Shown: positions 26,215-35,513, counted from the first letter of the stretch. The stretch: DNA of 64,000 nt from Methylobacterium sp. CB376 (GCF_029714205.1 NZ_CP121648.1:3915001-3979000); one strand, 5' to 3'. Translations and numbers: made by a program. Notes: a model not told the origin generated them from the letters alone.

Positions 26215-27450
26215 ATGTTATGGAACAGGCGAGCCGTTCGAATTACGGTAGGTCTACTGCTGCTCGGCGCGGTATTGCTTGCCATTCTGCCAAATTTTAC
26301 TGGATATACGAGCCTTGATGGAACGGTAAACGCTCGCTTCACGGTCGTTGCAGCCCCGATCGAAGGTGTTGTCACCGCAACACCGCCGAAGGTCGGGACC
26401 TCCGTGCCGAAGCACACGGAACTGTTCACGATCCGAAATTCCCGCATCGCGCGCACGGCGGAAGCACAGCTGGACGCGGACCTCGGCGCGGCGCGCGAAA
26501 GGCTGCGCGCACTGGAAGCTCAGATCGGAAATCTGACAGCGCTCAGGAACGACCTGAACGGTCGCCTGAAAGAGTATCAGCAGGCGAGCCTTGCCAACAT
26601 CCAGCAGGAGATGGTGGTCCGCCAGCAGCGCATCGGCGCCGCCCAGGCCAACCAGGCCTCGGCAACGGCCGACCTCGTGCGCAAGACCACGCTCGGCGCG
26701 ACCGGCGTGGTCGCGGGAAGCTCCGTCGAGGCGGCGCGCGCCGCGTCCATCACCGCCGCGAGCGAGCAGGCCATCGCCAAGGCCGAGCTGGAGCGCCTCA
26801 ACCGGCAGCTCGACGCCGTCAAGCGCGGCACCTTCGTCGGTGAGGGCCGCAACGACGTGCCCTACTCGCAGCAGCGCGCGGACGAGGTCACGATCCAGCT
26901 CGCGACCGTCGAGACGCAGACCCGCTCCGAGCGCGCGCGCGTCCAGCTCCTCGTGCGCCAGCTGGAGATCGAGCGTCAGCGCAACGACACGCTCTCGCTC
27001 GCGGACGTGCGCGTGCCCTTCGAGGGCGTGATCTGGCGCAACAACGTCGTGGCGGGATCGAACGTCGTGGTCGGCAACGAGCTGATCCGCCTGCTCGACT
27101 GCCGCGACCTGTTCGTCGACATCCTCGTCGACGAGACCGATTACGACCAGATCAGGCCGGGCGACCAGGCGGAAGTGCGGCTCCTCGGCAGCACGGAGAT
27201 CATCCGCGGCACGGTGGTGTCCGTGCGCGGGTCGAGTGCGGCCGTCGAGGAGGTGGTGCTCGCGGCAGTGCCTCCGGAGAGCCGCGGCAGGAACGCCCGC
27301 ATCCGGGTCGCCCTCGAACCGAACGGGATGCAGACCGACTACGCAAATTTCTGCCAAGTCGGCCGCACCGTCCAGGTCCGCATTGCCCGCACGAACGCCA
27401 CCCTTCCCATCGTGTCTTGGGTGAAGAATCTGTGGTTCAGCATCTCGTAG
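26215..27450 (+). CDS. HlyD-type membrane-fusion protein (BcsA-like partner)
   Basis: A 411-residue protein with a single N-terminal membrane anchor (VGLLLLGAVLLAILPNF) and a periplasmic body. A split lipoyl/barrel-sandwich domain (APIEGVVTATPPKVGTSV; later VRVPFEGVIWRNNVVAGSNV) surrounds a long alpha-helical hairpin (about residues 85-265), then a beta-barrel segment (LFVDILVDETDYDQIRPGDQ). This is the layout of HlyD/Alg44-like adaptors. Its last 34 bases overlap the start of the BcsA-like synthase, so it probably acts with that enzyme in export of an exopolysaccharide across the envelope. It is slightly less GC-rich at its beginning than the surrounding genes. Confidence 0.85.
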   Translation: MLWNRRAVRITVGLLLLGAVLLAILPNFTGYTSLDGTVNARFTVVAAPIEGVVTATPPKVGTSVPKHTELFTIRNSRIARTAEAQLDADLGAARERLRALEAQIGNLTALRNDLNGRLKEYQQASLANIQQEMVVRQQRIGAAQANQASATADLVRKTTLGATGVVAGSSVEAARAASITAASEQAIAKAELERLNRQLDAVKRGTFVGEGRNDVPYSQQRADEVTIQLATVETQTRSERARVQLLVRQLEIERQRNDTLSLADVRVPFEGVIWRNNVVAGSNVVVGNELIRLLDCRDLFVDILVDETDYDQIRPGDQAEVRLLGSTEIIRGTVVSVRGSSAAVEEVVLAAVPPESRGRNARIRVALEPNGMQTDYANFCQVGRTVQVRIARTNATLPIVSWVKNLWFSIS

Positions 27451-29432
27451 CACTGGCGCCGACCCTCCTCGTCGCGGCGTTCTTCCTGATTCTCACGCTC
27501 AATTGGCCTCGCGACGCGAATTGGTCGCGGGCGATCACCTGCGCCTTCGTGCTGCTCGTCGCCCTGCGCTACCTCGTCTGGCGCTTCGTGGCCACCGTGC
27601 TGCCCTCCCCCGCCAACGGGAGCTTCGGCTTCTACTGGACGTGGTTCGTCTTCTTCGTTGAACTCGGCGCCTTCGCGGACATCCTGCTCTTCCTCGTCGC
27701 GATGAGCCGCTCGGTGGACCGCCGCGCCGAGGCCGACCGCCTGGAGAAGGCGTTCTTCGCGCGGGAGCCGGCCGACCTCCCGACGGTCGACGTGTTCATC
27801 CCGACCTACAACGAGCCGCTGGACGTCCTGGAGCGCACCATCGTGGGAGCGCTCGCCCTCGACTACCCCCAGGACAAGCTCAAGATCTACGTCCTCGATG
27901 ACAAGCGTCGCGACTGGCTGCGGGACTATTGCGATAGGAAGGGCGCGATCCACGTCACGCGGCCCGACAACACGCATGCCAAAGCCGGCAATTTGAACAA
28001 CGGCCTCAAAGTCTCTTCGGGAGATTTCGTCGCAATATTTGACGCGGATTTCGTGCCGTACCGGCATTTTCTGCGGCGGACAGTTCCGTTCTTCGCCGAC
28101 CCGACCATTGGTATTGTTCAGACCCCGCAGCACTTCTTCAACAAGGATCCGGTGCAGTCCAACCTCAGTCTGGAGAAGGTCTGGCCCGACGAGCAGCGCC
28201 TGTTCTTCGACGAGATGGCGACCTCGCGCGACGCCTGGGACGTGAGCTTCTGCTGCGGCTCCTGCTCGATCACGCGGCGAGCGGCCATCACCACGATCGG
28301 TGGCTTCCCGTACGAGTCGATCACCGAGGACCTGCTCACCACGCTCGCCCTCCTCAACAAGGGCTACAAGACGCGCTACCTCAACGAGCGGCTCTCGATG
28401 GGGCTCGCGGCGGAGAACCTGAAGGGGTACTTCGTTCAGCGGAGCCGGTGGTGCCGAGGCGGGATCCAGACGATCTACCTGCACAACGGGCCGCTGCGCG
28501 GCCCCGGCCTCACCCTGTTCCAGCGCTTCATGTTCCTGCCGCTGTCCTGGCTCGTCCAGTACACGGTGCGTTTCGTCATCCTGGTGGTGCCCGCAGTCTA
28601 TCTCTGGACCGGGGCCGCGCCGCTCACCTTCACCAGCACGGTCGATATCGTGTGGTACCAGCTGCCGGTGCTCGCCGCCTACTTCCTGCTGATGGGCTGG
28701 CTCACTCCGACGCGCTACCTGCCGCTCGTCTCCTCCGCGGTCGGGGCGTTCGCCACCTTCCGCATGCTGCCGGTGGTGATCATGAGCCTCATCAAGCCCT
28801 TCGGGGTGCCGTTCCGGGTGACGCCGAAGGGCTCGGGCAACGTGGAATCGGAGTTCGACGCCTACACGTTCTTCTCGATCGCCTTCTGGATCGCCGTCAC
28901 GGCTCTGGGCCTCGTCATCAACGTCGTTCCCGAGTGGTCCAGGATCGGACGCGGGGAATTCTCCGTGGTGTCGGCCTACTGGGCGGTCGTGAACATCCTG
29001 GTGCTGATGGTGGCGGCGCTGATCTGCTTCGAGAAGCCGAGGCCGCTGCTGGACAGCTTCGCGACGGACGAGGACGCGCGGGTCGAGTTCGAGACCGGCG
29101 CCATGCTGGGCAAGGTGACGAGCTTGTCGCTCGCAGGCGGGATCGCGGAATTCGACGCGGATCCGAACGTCAGGGTCGGGGACCGGCTCACCGTCGAGAT
29201 GGACCGCTTTCCGCACCTGCGCTGCACGGTCGAGAAGGTCGGCCGCCGCTCCCGCCAGGGCAGGTCGGCCGTGAAGTTCTCATACACGCTCGACGAGGCG
29301 TGCCGCGACCGCATGATCGTGAAGCTCTACACGGGCGGCTACTCGCAGGACATCCACGACCTCGACAAGTCGGCGGTCGTGGGTGGCATCTGGTCACGCA
29401 TGTTCGGTCGCACTGCGAGAGTGTCGGCTTGA
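27417..29432 (+). CDS. BcsA-like glycosyltransferase (cellulose/curdlan-synthase family) with PilZ-like C-terminus
   Basis: A protein of up to 671 residues with a TTG start; a GTG five codons later is an equally good start. Two membrane spans precede the GT2 catalytic core: VDVFIPTYNEPLDVLE, YVLDDKRRDW, the FDADFVPYRHFL site and QRSRWCRGG, the QxxRW-type processive motif. Further spans follow. A C-terminal segment (LGKVTSLSLAGGIAEF) resembles PilZ, but I see no RxxxR, so cyclic-di-GMP control is uncertain. It makes a beta-linked polysaccharide by family analogy. No bcsB, bcsC or bcsZ gene is nearby; the overlapping HlyD-like gene seems to replace that machinery, as in some curdlan/alginate-like loci. 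Confidence 0.85.
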   Translation: MGEESVVQHLVALAPTLLVAAFFLILTLNWPRDANWSRAITCAFVLLVALRYLVWRFVATVLPSPANGSFGFYWTWFVFFVELGAFADILLFLVAMSRSVDRRAEADRLEKAFFAREPADLPTVDVFIPTYNEPLDVLERTIVGALALDYPQDKLKIYVLDDKRRDWLRDYCDRKGAIHVTRPDNTHAKAGNLNNGLKVSSGDFVAIFDADFVPYRHFLRRTVPFFADPTIGIVQTPQHFFNKDPVQSNLSLEKVWPDEQRLFFDEMATSRDAWDVSFCCGSCSITRRAAITTIGGFPYESITEDLLTTLALLNKGYKTRYLNERLSMGLAAENLKGYFVQRSRWCRGGIQTIYLHNGPLRGPGLTLFQRFMFLPLSWLVQYTVRFVILVVPAVYLWTGAAPLTFTSTVDIVWYQLPVLAAYFLLMGWLTPTRYLPLVSSAVGAFATFRMLPVVIMSLIKPFGVPFRVTPKGSGNVESEFDAYTFFSIAFWIAVTALGLVINVVPEWSRIGRGEFSVVSAYWAVVNILVLMVAALICFEKPRPLLDSFATDEDARVEFETGAMLGKVTSLSLAGGIAEFDADPNVRVGDRLTVEMDRFPHLRCTVEKVGRRSRQGRSAVKFSYTLDEACRDRMIVKLYTGGYSQDIHDLDKSAVVGGIWSRMFGRTARVSA

Positions 29433-29451
29433 CCCATGGGCGCGTGCACCC

Positions 29452-29490
29452 GGAGCAGCGCCCGATCGCGGCGCGATCGGACGCTGCTCC
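29452..29490. terminator. Strong hairpin downstream of the BcsA-like gene
   Basis: Arms GGAGCAGCG and CGCTGCTCC enclose a second paired block CCGATCGC / GCGATCGG with one mismatch and a short GGC loop. It lies 20 bp after the stop codon and between convergent genes. No T tract follows, so termination is inferred from position and stem strength. Confidence 0.6.
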
Positions 29491-29562
29491 CGGTCCTCGA
29501 TTGTGCGGCATCGTCCGCGACGAACCGGCATCCGCGTCGTCGGAAAATGCTCTGAGGCCCGC

Positions 29563-30312
29563 TCACCTGGGCAGCGTCACGACCAGGGCGCCGCGGCGCG
29601 TGGCCACGATCGTGTGTTCGTACTGCACGGTCGCTGCCTTGGGTTCGCTCACCAGGGTCCAGGCGTCGTCGCCCCGCTCGGCGAGCTTGGCACCCAGCGA
29701 CAGGAAGGGCTCGACCGTGAAGACCAGCCCCTCGGTGATCGTCCGCCGCTCGGAGCGGTCGGGCCACGTGGCGATCTCCGTGGGCTCCTCATGGAGCGAG
29801 TGGCCCACGCCGTGGCTGGCGAGGTTCCGGACCAGGGTGTAGCGGTGGCGCCGCGCGAATTCCCCGATCGCCTGGCCGATTCCGGCGAGCGGCTTGTTGA
29901 CGCCGACCTGCCGGATGCCGGTCCACATGGCTCGTCGCCCGTCCCGGCACAGCCGCTCGATGGAGGTCGAGACGGGGGGCACCGCGAAGGAGGCGCCCGT
30001 ATCGGCGAAGATGCCGTTCTTCTCCGCCGAGACGTCGATGTTGACGAGGTCGCCCGGCGCGATCCGCCGCTCGCCCGGGATGCCGTGGGCGACCTCCTCG
30101 TTGACGCTGATGCAGGTCGCGCCGGGAAAGTCGTAGCAGAGCTCGGGTCCCGGCCGGGCGCCCGCGTCCTCCATGAGCCTCCGGCCTATCCTGTCGAGCT
30201 CGCCGGTCGTGATGCCCGGCTCGATCGCCGCGCCCATGGCCTTGAGCGTGTTGGCGACGATCCTGCCGATCGCTTCGAGCTGACGGAGCTCATCGTCGTT
30301 CGAGACGGTCAT
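29563..30312 (-). CDS. map: Type I methionine aminopeptidase
   Basis: A 249-residue type Ia MAP of normal length. The five metal ligands are readable in order: Asp in VNIDVSAEKNGIFADTGASF (two aspartates), His in ASHGVGHSLHEE, Glu in GLVFTVEPFL and Glu in ATVQYEHTIV. The enzyme removes the initiator methionine from nascent proteins. Genomes like this usually carry more than one map copy; this one is a lone minus-strand gene after a BcsA-like gene, not beside rpsB or secY, so it is probably an accessory copy. Confidence 0.9.
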   Translation of the reverse strand: MTVSNDDELRQLEAIGRIVANTLKAMGAAIEPGITTGELDRIGRRLMEDAGARPGPELCYDFPGATCISVNEEVAHGIPGERRIAPGDLVNIDVSAEKNGIFADTGASFAVPPVSTSIERLCRDGRRAMWTGIRQVGVNKPLAGIGQAIGEFARRHRYTLVRNLASHGVGHSLHEEPTEIATWPDRSERRTITEGLVFTVEPFLSLGAKLAERGDDAWTLVSEPKAATVQYEHTIVATRRGALVVTLPR

Positions 30313-30391
30313 TCACGCTCCGGGGCCGTGCTATGCCGGGCGGGAGTTACACGCGGCGCCGCGCGCCCACAATGGCCCGGGCGGGCGCCGC

Positions 30392-31105
30392 TCACGCGAT
30401 GGCGGCGCCCCCGTCGAGGCGGAGGGTCGAGCCCGTCGCGAAGGGCGTGGCGGCGAGGAACAGGACCGCGTTGGCGACGTCCTCGGGACGGCCGACGCGG
30501 CGCGCCGGCAGCCGCTCCGCCGCATTCGCGAACATGGCGGCGCGGTCCGCCTCCGCCATGCGCGACCAGAGCGGCGTCTCGATCAGGCCGGGCGACACCG
30601 TGTTGACCCGCACCGGGGCGAGTTCGAGGGCGAGGCCCCGTGCCAGCCCTTCGAGGGCGGCGTTGATCGCCCCCTGCAGGACCGCGGTGGCCAGGGGCCG
30701 CTCGCTCATGTAGCCCGACACGAAGGTCAGCGAGCCGCCCGGCCCGATCCGCGCGGCCCGGGCGACCTGGTAGGCGCCCCAGAACTTGCTCTCCATCGCG
30801 GCCCGGGCCGCGTCCAGCCCGAGGCCCCGGACGGGGCCCCGGGCCGTCTCGGCGGCGGAGATCGCGACGTGGTCCCAGGGACTCTCATCGGCGAAGAACC
30901 GCTCGACGGCGCCGTTGTCGGTCGTGTCGAGCACGACGGCGCGCGCCGTGCCGCCGATCGCCGCGAGGGCCGCATCGAGCTTGTCCCGGGAGCGCGAGGC
31001 CACCGTCACGGCCGCTCCCGCCCCGGCGGCGGCGCGCGCCGTGGCCAGCCCGATCCCGGAACTTCCGCCGAGAACGAGGAAGCGCTGGTCCTTCAACTGC
31101 TGCAT
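30392..31105 (-). CDS. Short-chain dehydrogenase/reductase-like protein lacking the YxxxK motif
   Basis: A 237-residue SDR-fold protein starting MQQLKDQRFLVLGGSSGIGLA, with the NAD(P) Rossmann motif GGSSGIG and the C-terminal NTVSPGLIETPLW block. Where classical members have Tyr-x-x-x-Lys after the serine, this one reads FVSGYMSERPLATAVLQGAINAALE in parts, with glutamine and asparagine where Tyr and Lys are expected. It may act through a different residue set, as in some SDR subfamilies, or be a non-catalytic binder. The next SDR gene lies upstream on the same strand. Confidence 0.8.
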   Translation of the reverse strand: MQQLKDQRFLVLGGSSGIGLATARAAAGAGAAVTVASRSRDKLDAALAAIGGTARAVVLDTTDNGAVERFFADESPWDHVAISAAETARGPVRGLGLDAARAAMESKFWGAYQVARAARIGPGGSLTFVSGYMSERPLATAVLQGAINAALEGLARGLALELAPVRVNTVSPGLIETPLWSRMAEADRAAMFANAAERLPARRVGRPEDVANAVLFLAATPFATGSTLRLDGGAAIA

Positions 31106-31194
31106 GCTCCTGCTCCTGTCCCGATCCCGCCCCCTCCGGTGCGGCGAGCCGATGCACCGCGGGATCCGTGCCGATTCCCGCTCGCGCACGAGGC

Positions 31195-31854
31195 TCAGCC
31201 CGCGGGCGTGTAGGTCGCCTCGACCGTCCACGACCCCGCCGGCTGGGCGTGGAGCTGCCAGAACCGCTCGCCGACCGCCTTCGCATCCTCGGAGCCCGGG
31301 TTCACGAAGCCGGCGACCGTGACGGTCGCGACGTGGATCCCCTGCTGCCGGAAGCGCTCGAACAGGCCGTGCGCCAGGGCGCGGATTCCCGCCTTGCCGA
31401 TGCTCAGGGACAGGTAGTCCGGGTGAGGCTGCAGGCCGAAGCCGCCGCCGGTGAGCAGGATCGTGCCGCCGCCCCGCGCGGCCATTCCCGGCGCGACCGC
31501 CTGGGCCGCCGCCATCGCGCCGCCGATATTCACCGCGAGGTCGCCGGTGAAGGTGTCGCGCGGCTGCTCCGCGAGCGCGGCCCGGCGCATGGACGCGGCG
31601 TTGTAGTGCAGCACGTCGATGCCGCCGAACTCCCGCTCGACGCTCTCGACCAGGGCGGCCACGCTGGCCGGGTCGCCCGCATCCGCGGCGCGCGCCTCGG
31701 CCGCGTAGCCCTTGGCCTCGAGCTGCGCGGCCAGGCCGCGCGTCCTGTCCGCGTTGCGGGCGCTCAGGATCACCCGGAAGCCCTCGCGGGCGAACCGCTC
31801 GGCCGTCTCCAGGCCCATCCCGGGGCCTGCACCGATGCTGAGAAACGTCCTCAT
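31195..31854 (-). CDS. Short-chain dehydrogenase/reductase
   Basis: A 219-residue SDR with an atypical glycine motif, SIGAGPGMGLETAERFA, and the catalytic segment ILLTGGGFGLQPHPDYLSLSIGKAGIRA where Tyr and the SIGK lysine give a Y-x-x-x-x-x-x-K spacing, wider than the canonical YxxxK. Members with the GAGPGMG motif occur in many proteobacteria and reduce unknown carbonyls. It probably shares a transcript with the next SDR gene and is divergent from a LysR regulator, which likely controls the pair. Confidence 0.82.
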   Translation of the reverse strand: MRTFLSIGAGPGMGLETAERFAREGFRVILSARNADRTRGLAAQLEAKGYAAEARAADAGDPASVAALVESVEREFGGIDVLHYNAASMRRAALAEQPRDTFTGDLAVNIGGAMAAAQAVAPGMAARGGGTILLTGGGFGLQPHPDYLSLSIGKAGIRALAHGLFERFRQQGIHVATVTVAGFVNPGSEDAKAVGERFWQLHAQPAGSWTVEATYTPAG

Positions 31855-31894
31855 GGCTGGTCTCCTCGACGGTGGAATGGCCGTGAGGTAAGCC

Positions 31895-32869
31895 ATGCAG
31901 GGCGGGCGATTAATCCGGGAAGGCCGCATTTCACTCATGCAGGCGGTGCAGCAATTGCGGGAGCTGGGCGGCCTCGACGAACTGGCGGCCTTCGTGACCG
32001 TGGCCGAGGCGGGCAGCTTCGCGGCGGCGGCCAAGCTGCTCGGCCGGGACGCGTCCGTGCTCTCGCGGCGGGTGAGCCAGCTGGAGGAGCGCCTCGGCGT
32101 GCGGCTGCTCTCGCGCACCACGCGGCGCGTCGCGCTGACGGAGGTGGGCGCGGTCTATTGCCGTCGGGTGCAGGGGCTGCTGGAGGAGCTGGCGAGCGCC
32201 AGCCGCGAGGCCAGCGATTCCGCGGCCGCGCCCCAGGGCCTCCTGCGGGTGTCGCTCCCGGTCTCGTTCGGGCGGCAATGGGTGGCGCCGCTGCTGCCCG
32301 GGTTCCTCGCCCGGCACCCGCGCATCCGCATCGATCTCCGCCTGACCGACCGGTTCGTCGACGTGGTCGCCGAGGGGTTCGACGTGGCGATCCGGGTCGC
32401 GGCCGGGCCGCAGCGCGACAGCTCCCTCACCACCCGCAGGATCGCGTCCTATCGGAACCTGCTCGTGGCCGCGCCGGGCTACCTCGCCGCCCGCGGCGCG
32501 CCGCGGACCCCCGCGGACCTGCTGCGGCATGCCTGCCTGGGCTTCACTGGCTACGCCGCCTGGCCCGACTGGCCGCTGATCAAGGACGGCCGGCGCGAGA
32601 CGATCCGCCCGGCCTGCTCCCTGGTCGCGGACCATTCGGAGGCGCTGCTCGCCGCCGCGATCGGGGGCGCCGGGATCACCTTCACGTCCCACTGGCTGGC
32701 AGGGCCGGCGCTGCGGGCCGGGACGCTGGTCGAGGTGCTGCCGGGCTGGGAGGGGACGGAGCGCGGGGGCGTCTACGCGATCCTGCCGCCCGGCCGCTTG
32801 GTGCCGACCAAGTCCCGCCTGTTCGTGGACGAGGTGGCCGGAGCCATCAGGGCGGGATGGGCGCGCTGA
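31895..32869 (+). CDS. LysR-family transcriptional regulator
   Basis: A protein of up to 324 residues. The winged helix lies near the N-terminus: ELAAFVTVAEAGSFAAAAKLL, then SVLSRRVSQLEERLGVRLLSRTTRRVALT, read here in parts, followed by a LysR substrate-binding domain (LLRVSLPVSFGRQWVAPLLP, IRVAAGPQRDSSL). A second ATG at residue 15 (MQAVQQLRELGG) may be the true start. It is transcribed divergently from the two SDR genes across a 40-bp gap, the standard arrangement for a LysR protein controlling its neighbour. Confidence 0.88.
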   Translation: MQGGRLIREGRISLMQAVQQLRELGGLDELAAFVTVAEAGSFAAAAKLLGRDASVLSRRVSQLEERLGVRLLSRTTRRVALTEVGAVYCRRVQGLLEELASASREASDSAAAPQGLLRVSLPVSFGRQWVAPLLPGFLARHPRIRIDLRLTDRFVDVVAEGFDVAIRVAAGPQRDSSLTTRRIASYRNLLVAAPGYLAARGAPRTPADLLRHACLGFTGYAAWPDWPLIKDGRRETIRPACSLVADHSEALLAAAIGGAGITFTSHWLAGPALRAGTLVEVLPGWEGTERGGVYAILPPGRLVPTKSRLFVDEVAGAIRAGWAR

Positions 32870-32947
32870 GCCCGGCCTGGCCCGGGGGCTTGGGCCGGGG
32901 GCTTGGGCCGGGCGGGATTGCGCCGGCAGAGGCCGGCGCGGTCCGGT

Positions 32948-33589
32948 TCAGCGCAGCGGCGGAGGGCTCGGCCCGCGATGCGGGCGAAGGGTCAGCCCCC
33001 ACCGGATGGCGGCGCCCCGCAGCAGGAAACCCACGAGCGCGCCCGTCAGCGCGGGCCAGGGCGCGCTCAGGCCGGCCTCGTCGAGGACCACGAAGGTCGC
33101 GGCCGCCACCAGCGCCGCGGTGACGTAGAGTTCATGGCGGAGCAGGACGGACGGAACGCCCGCCGTGATGTCGCGGATGACGCCGCCCACGCAGGCCGTG
33201 ATGATCCCGGCCGCGGCCGCCGAGATGGAGGAGACGCCGAACTGGAGAGCCTTGCCGGCGCCGTAGACCGCGTAGGCGGCGAGGCCGGCGGCGTCGAGCC
33301 AGTCGAGCGCCCGTTCCGGCCACCAGCGCAGCGGCATCGCCCAGGCCGCCACGGCGACGAGGACGCAGAGGATCACGGGAGCCGGATCCCGCATCCAGAA
33401 GACCGGCGCGCCGATCAGGAGGTCGCGCAAGGTCCCGCCGCCCGTCGCCGTGACGAGGGCGAAGAAGCAGGCCGCCACGATGTCGAGGCGCTTGCGCACG
33501 GCGGCGAGCGATCCCGAGGCGGCGAACACCGCCAAGCCGGCCAGGTCCAGCCAGGGGAGGAGGGGTTCGAGGGCGATCGGCGACGGCAC
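32948..33589 (-). CDS. UPF0126 / TRIC-type membrane protein (YicG family)
   Basis: A 213-residue polytopic membrane protein with two repeated three-span units. Both family motifs are visible: ATGGGTLRDLLIGAPVFW and ACVGGVIRDITAGVPSVL. This bacterial family is homologous to trimeric intracellular cation channels; ion conduction is known for some members and glycine transport for others. The GTG start (VPSPIALEPLLPWLDL) follows an AAAGAG site; the frame is open much further upstream but that leader is low-complexity. It is a single gene converging with LysR. Confidence 0.85.
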   Translation of the reverse strand: MPSPIALEPLLPWLDLAGLAVFAASGSLAAVRKRLDIVAACFFALVTATGGGTLRDLLIGAPVFWMRDPAPVILCVLVAVAAWAMPLRWWPERALDWLDAAGLAAYAVYGAGKALQFGVSSISAAAAGIITACVGGVIRDITAGVPSVLLRHELYVTAALVAAATFVVLDEAGLSAPWPALTGALVGFLLRGAAIRWGLTLRPHRGPSPPPLR

Positions 33590-33883
33590 GTCGGTCAGCT
33601 CTTTGCGGCGAGGAGGGCGGGTCCCTCCCGCCGCGGAGTGCCAGCCGCCGGGAGCGTTCGCAACCGTCCGCGGACGGGCCCCCCCCGCCGCGCTTCGCGC
33701 GGTGCCGCGCCCCGCCCGGTGCCGCGCCCCGCCCGGTGCCGCGCCCCGCGGTGCCGCTCCGCCCGGCCCGGTTCGGGCCTCGCATCCGCCGCGCCGCGGC
33801 GGCCGGACGTCGTCGCTCACGGTCGCGTCTCCCGCGGTCTAGGATGAGGCTCTCAGCGCCCCGTCGCCCGAAGGAGAGCCGCG
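33590..33883. other. Intergenic region with 17-bp GC-rich tandem repeats
   Basis: About 290 bp between divergent genes. Within it, 33701-33764 is a tandem array of GGTGCCGCGCCCCGCCC, with three near-perfect units and a degenerate fourth, after a run of seven C. Nothing coding is supported. It presumably holds the promoters of the P450 and UPF0126 genes. Confidence 0.6.
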
Positions 33884-35098
33884 ATGGCCGCCCCGGATCC
33901 CGCTCCGGCCGACACCGCCCCGGTGGCCCGCGCCGCGCTCGAGGCCGACCCGCACGGCATGCTCGCGCGCCTGCGCGCCGCCGTCCCGTTCATCCGGACC
34001 GACGACGGGGTGGTGATGCTGCTGCGGGCCGCCGACATCCAGGCCCTCGTCACCGATCCGCGCACCCGGCAGGTCGAGACCGAATTCGCGATGCTGCGCG
34101 GCATCACCGAGGGCCCGCTCTACGAGTTCTTCCGCCTCACCGCCCTGTTGTCGAACGGCGAGGTGCATCGGCGGCGGCGCGCCCCGATGGCCCGCAGCTT
34201 CGCCTTCCAGGCCGTGGCGGCCCTGCGCCCGCGCGTGCGGGCCCTCGCCGAGGATCTCGTGGCCGCGCGGGCGGCGCGCGGGCGCATGAACCTCGTGGCC
34301 GATTACGCGTCCCCGCTCCCGGCCCGGGCGATCGCCGCGATCCTCGGCCTTCCGGAGCGCGACGTCCCGGATTTCACGCGCCTCGTCTACGCCATGGCCC
34401 GGACCCTGAGCTCGGCCTACCGGCCGGAGGACCGGCCCGAGGCCGAGGCGGCGGCCTGCCGGCTCACGGACTACGTCGACCGCCTCGTGGCGGAGCGCCG
34501 CCGCGCGCCGCGGGACGACCTGATCTCGGCCTTCGTGCCGCTCATCGACGCGGGCGACGCCGAGGCGGCGGCCGAGACGCGCATGCAGATCGTCTCCCTG
34601 ATCCTGGCCGGCAGCGACACGACGCGGGCGGCGCTGGCGATCCAGATCGGCCTGCTGCTGTCCCATCCGGCGCAGTGGCAGGCGGTCTGCCGCGACGAGG
34701 CGCTGATCCCCGGGGCGGTGGCCGAGGCTCTGCGCTACGAGCCCGCGGTCGGCTCCTACCCCCGCTTCACCCTGGAGGCGATCCCGCTCGACGGGGGCGT
34801 GCTGCCCGCCGGCGCCCTCGTCTCCTTCTCGACGCTCTCGGCCCTGCGCGATCCGGCCCTCTGCGCGCGGCCGGAGGTCTTCGACATCCGCCGCAGCGAC
34901 CATCCGCGCTGGCACCTCGTCTTCGGGGGCGGCGCGCATCGCTGCCTCGGCGAGGCGCTCGCCCGCATGGAGCTGGAGGAGGGAATGCGGGCGCTCACGG
35001 CCCGCCTGCCCGGACTGCGCCTCGACGCGCCCCTGACGGTGCGCGGCTCGGCCGGGATCCGGCGGGTGGAGGAGGTCCCGGTCTCCTGGCCGGCCTGA
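33884..35098 (+). CDS. Cytochrome P450
   Basis: A 404-residue soluble bacterial P450 with an AAGGAGAG ribosome site before the ATG. The I-helix oxygen-binding motif is ILAGSDTTRAAL, the K-helix ExxR is in AEALRYEPAVG, and the heme-binding loop is FGGGAHRCLGEALAR with the cysteine ligand. There is no adjacent ferredoxin or reductase gene, so electron partners are encoded elsewhere. Substrate is unknown; it resembles class I P450s that act on small hydrophobic or terpenoid compounds. Confidence 0.93.
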   Translation: MAAPDPAPADTAPVARAALEADPHGMLARLRAAVPFIRTDDGVVMLLRAADIQALVTDPRTRQVETEFAMLRGITEGPLYEFFRLTALLSNGEVHRRRRAPMARSFAFQAVAALRPRVRALAEDLVAARAARGRMNLVADYASPLPARAIAAILGLPERDVPDFTRLVYAMARTLSSAYRPEDRPEAEAAACRLTDYVDRLVAERRRAPRDDLISAFVPLIDAGDAEAAAETRMQIVSLILAGSDTTRAALAIQIGLLLSHPAQWQAVCRDEALIPGAVAEALRYEPAVGSYPRFTLEAIPLDGGVLPAGALVSFSTLSALRDPALCARPEVFDIRRSDHPRWHLVFGGGAHRCLGEALARMELEEGMRALTARLPGLRLDAPLTVRGSAGIRRVEEVPVSWPA

Positions 35099-35200
35099 GG
35101 CGGAAGGCCCACTTCCGCGGGCTTGCCGGCATCCCCACATGGTCGCCCGGCGGCCGCCGCGATGGGCGGACGGCCCCTTGGCAATGTCGAGTCACGCGTC

Positions 35201-35341
35201 ATGACCTCGATCAAGGTCAGGCTGTGCGGGGACGGCACCTACACGGTCTTCTGCGACGGCGGCGTGGTCAGCACCGGGCTGACCCGCGCCCAGGCCGATC
35301 AACTCGCGGCGGTTCTCCGCTCGATCCAGGGAGGCGGGTGA
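35201..35341 (+). CDS. Small hypothetical protein
   Basis: A 46-codon frame starting MTSIKVRLCGDGTYTVFCDG and ending in RAQADQLAAVLRSIQ. The amphipathic, non-repetitive composition and high third-position GC suggest a real small protein, though no ribosome site is strong. The family is not recognised. It follows the P450 gene by about 100 bp and could be part of its transcript. Confidence 0.45.
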   Translation: MTSIKVRLCGDGTYTVFCDGGVVSTGLTRAQADQLAAVLRSIQGGG

Positions 35342-35513
35342 GGGCCGGGACACCGGCCCCCGCGGGAGCCTGCCGGGTCATGCCGACGGCCCGGGATGCC
35401 GACGCATCGGGCCGGCGATCCTCGCGCATCGTCGATGCGAGCCGATGGCCCGACGAAGAGTGGCTTCACCACAAGTCGAGAACGGACCCGACGGTGCCGC
35501 CACGGCACCGTCG

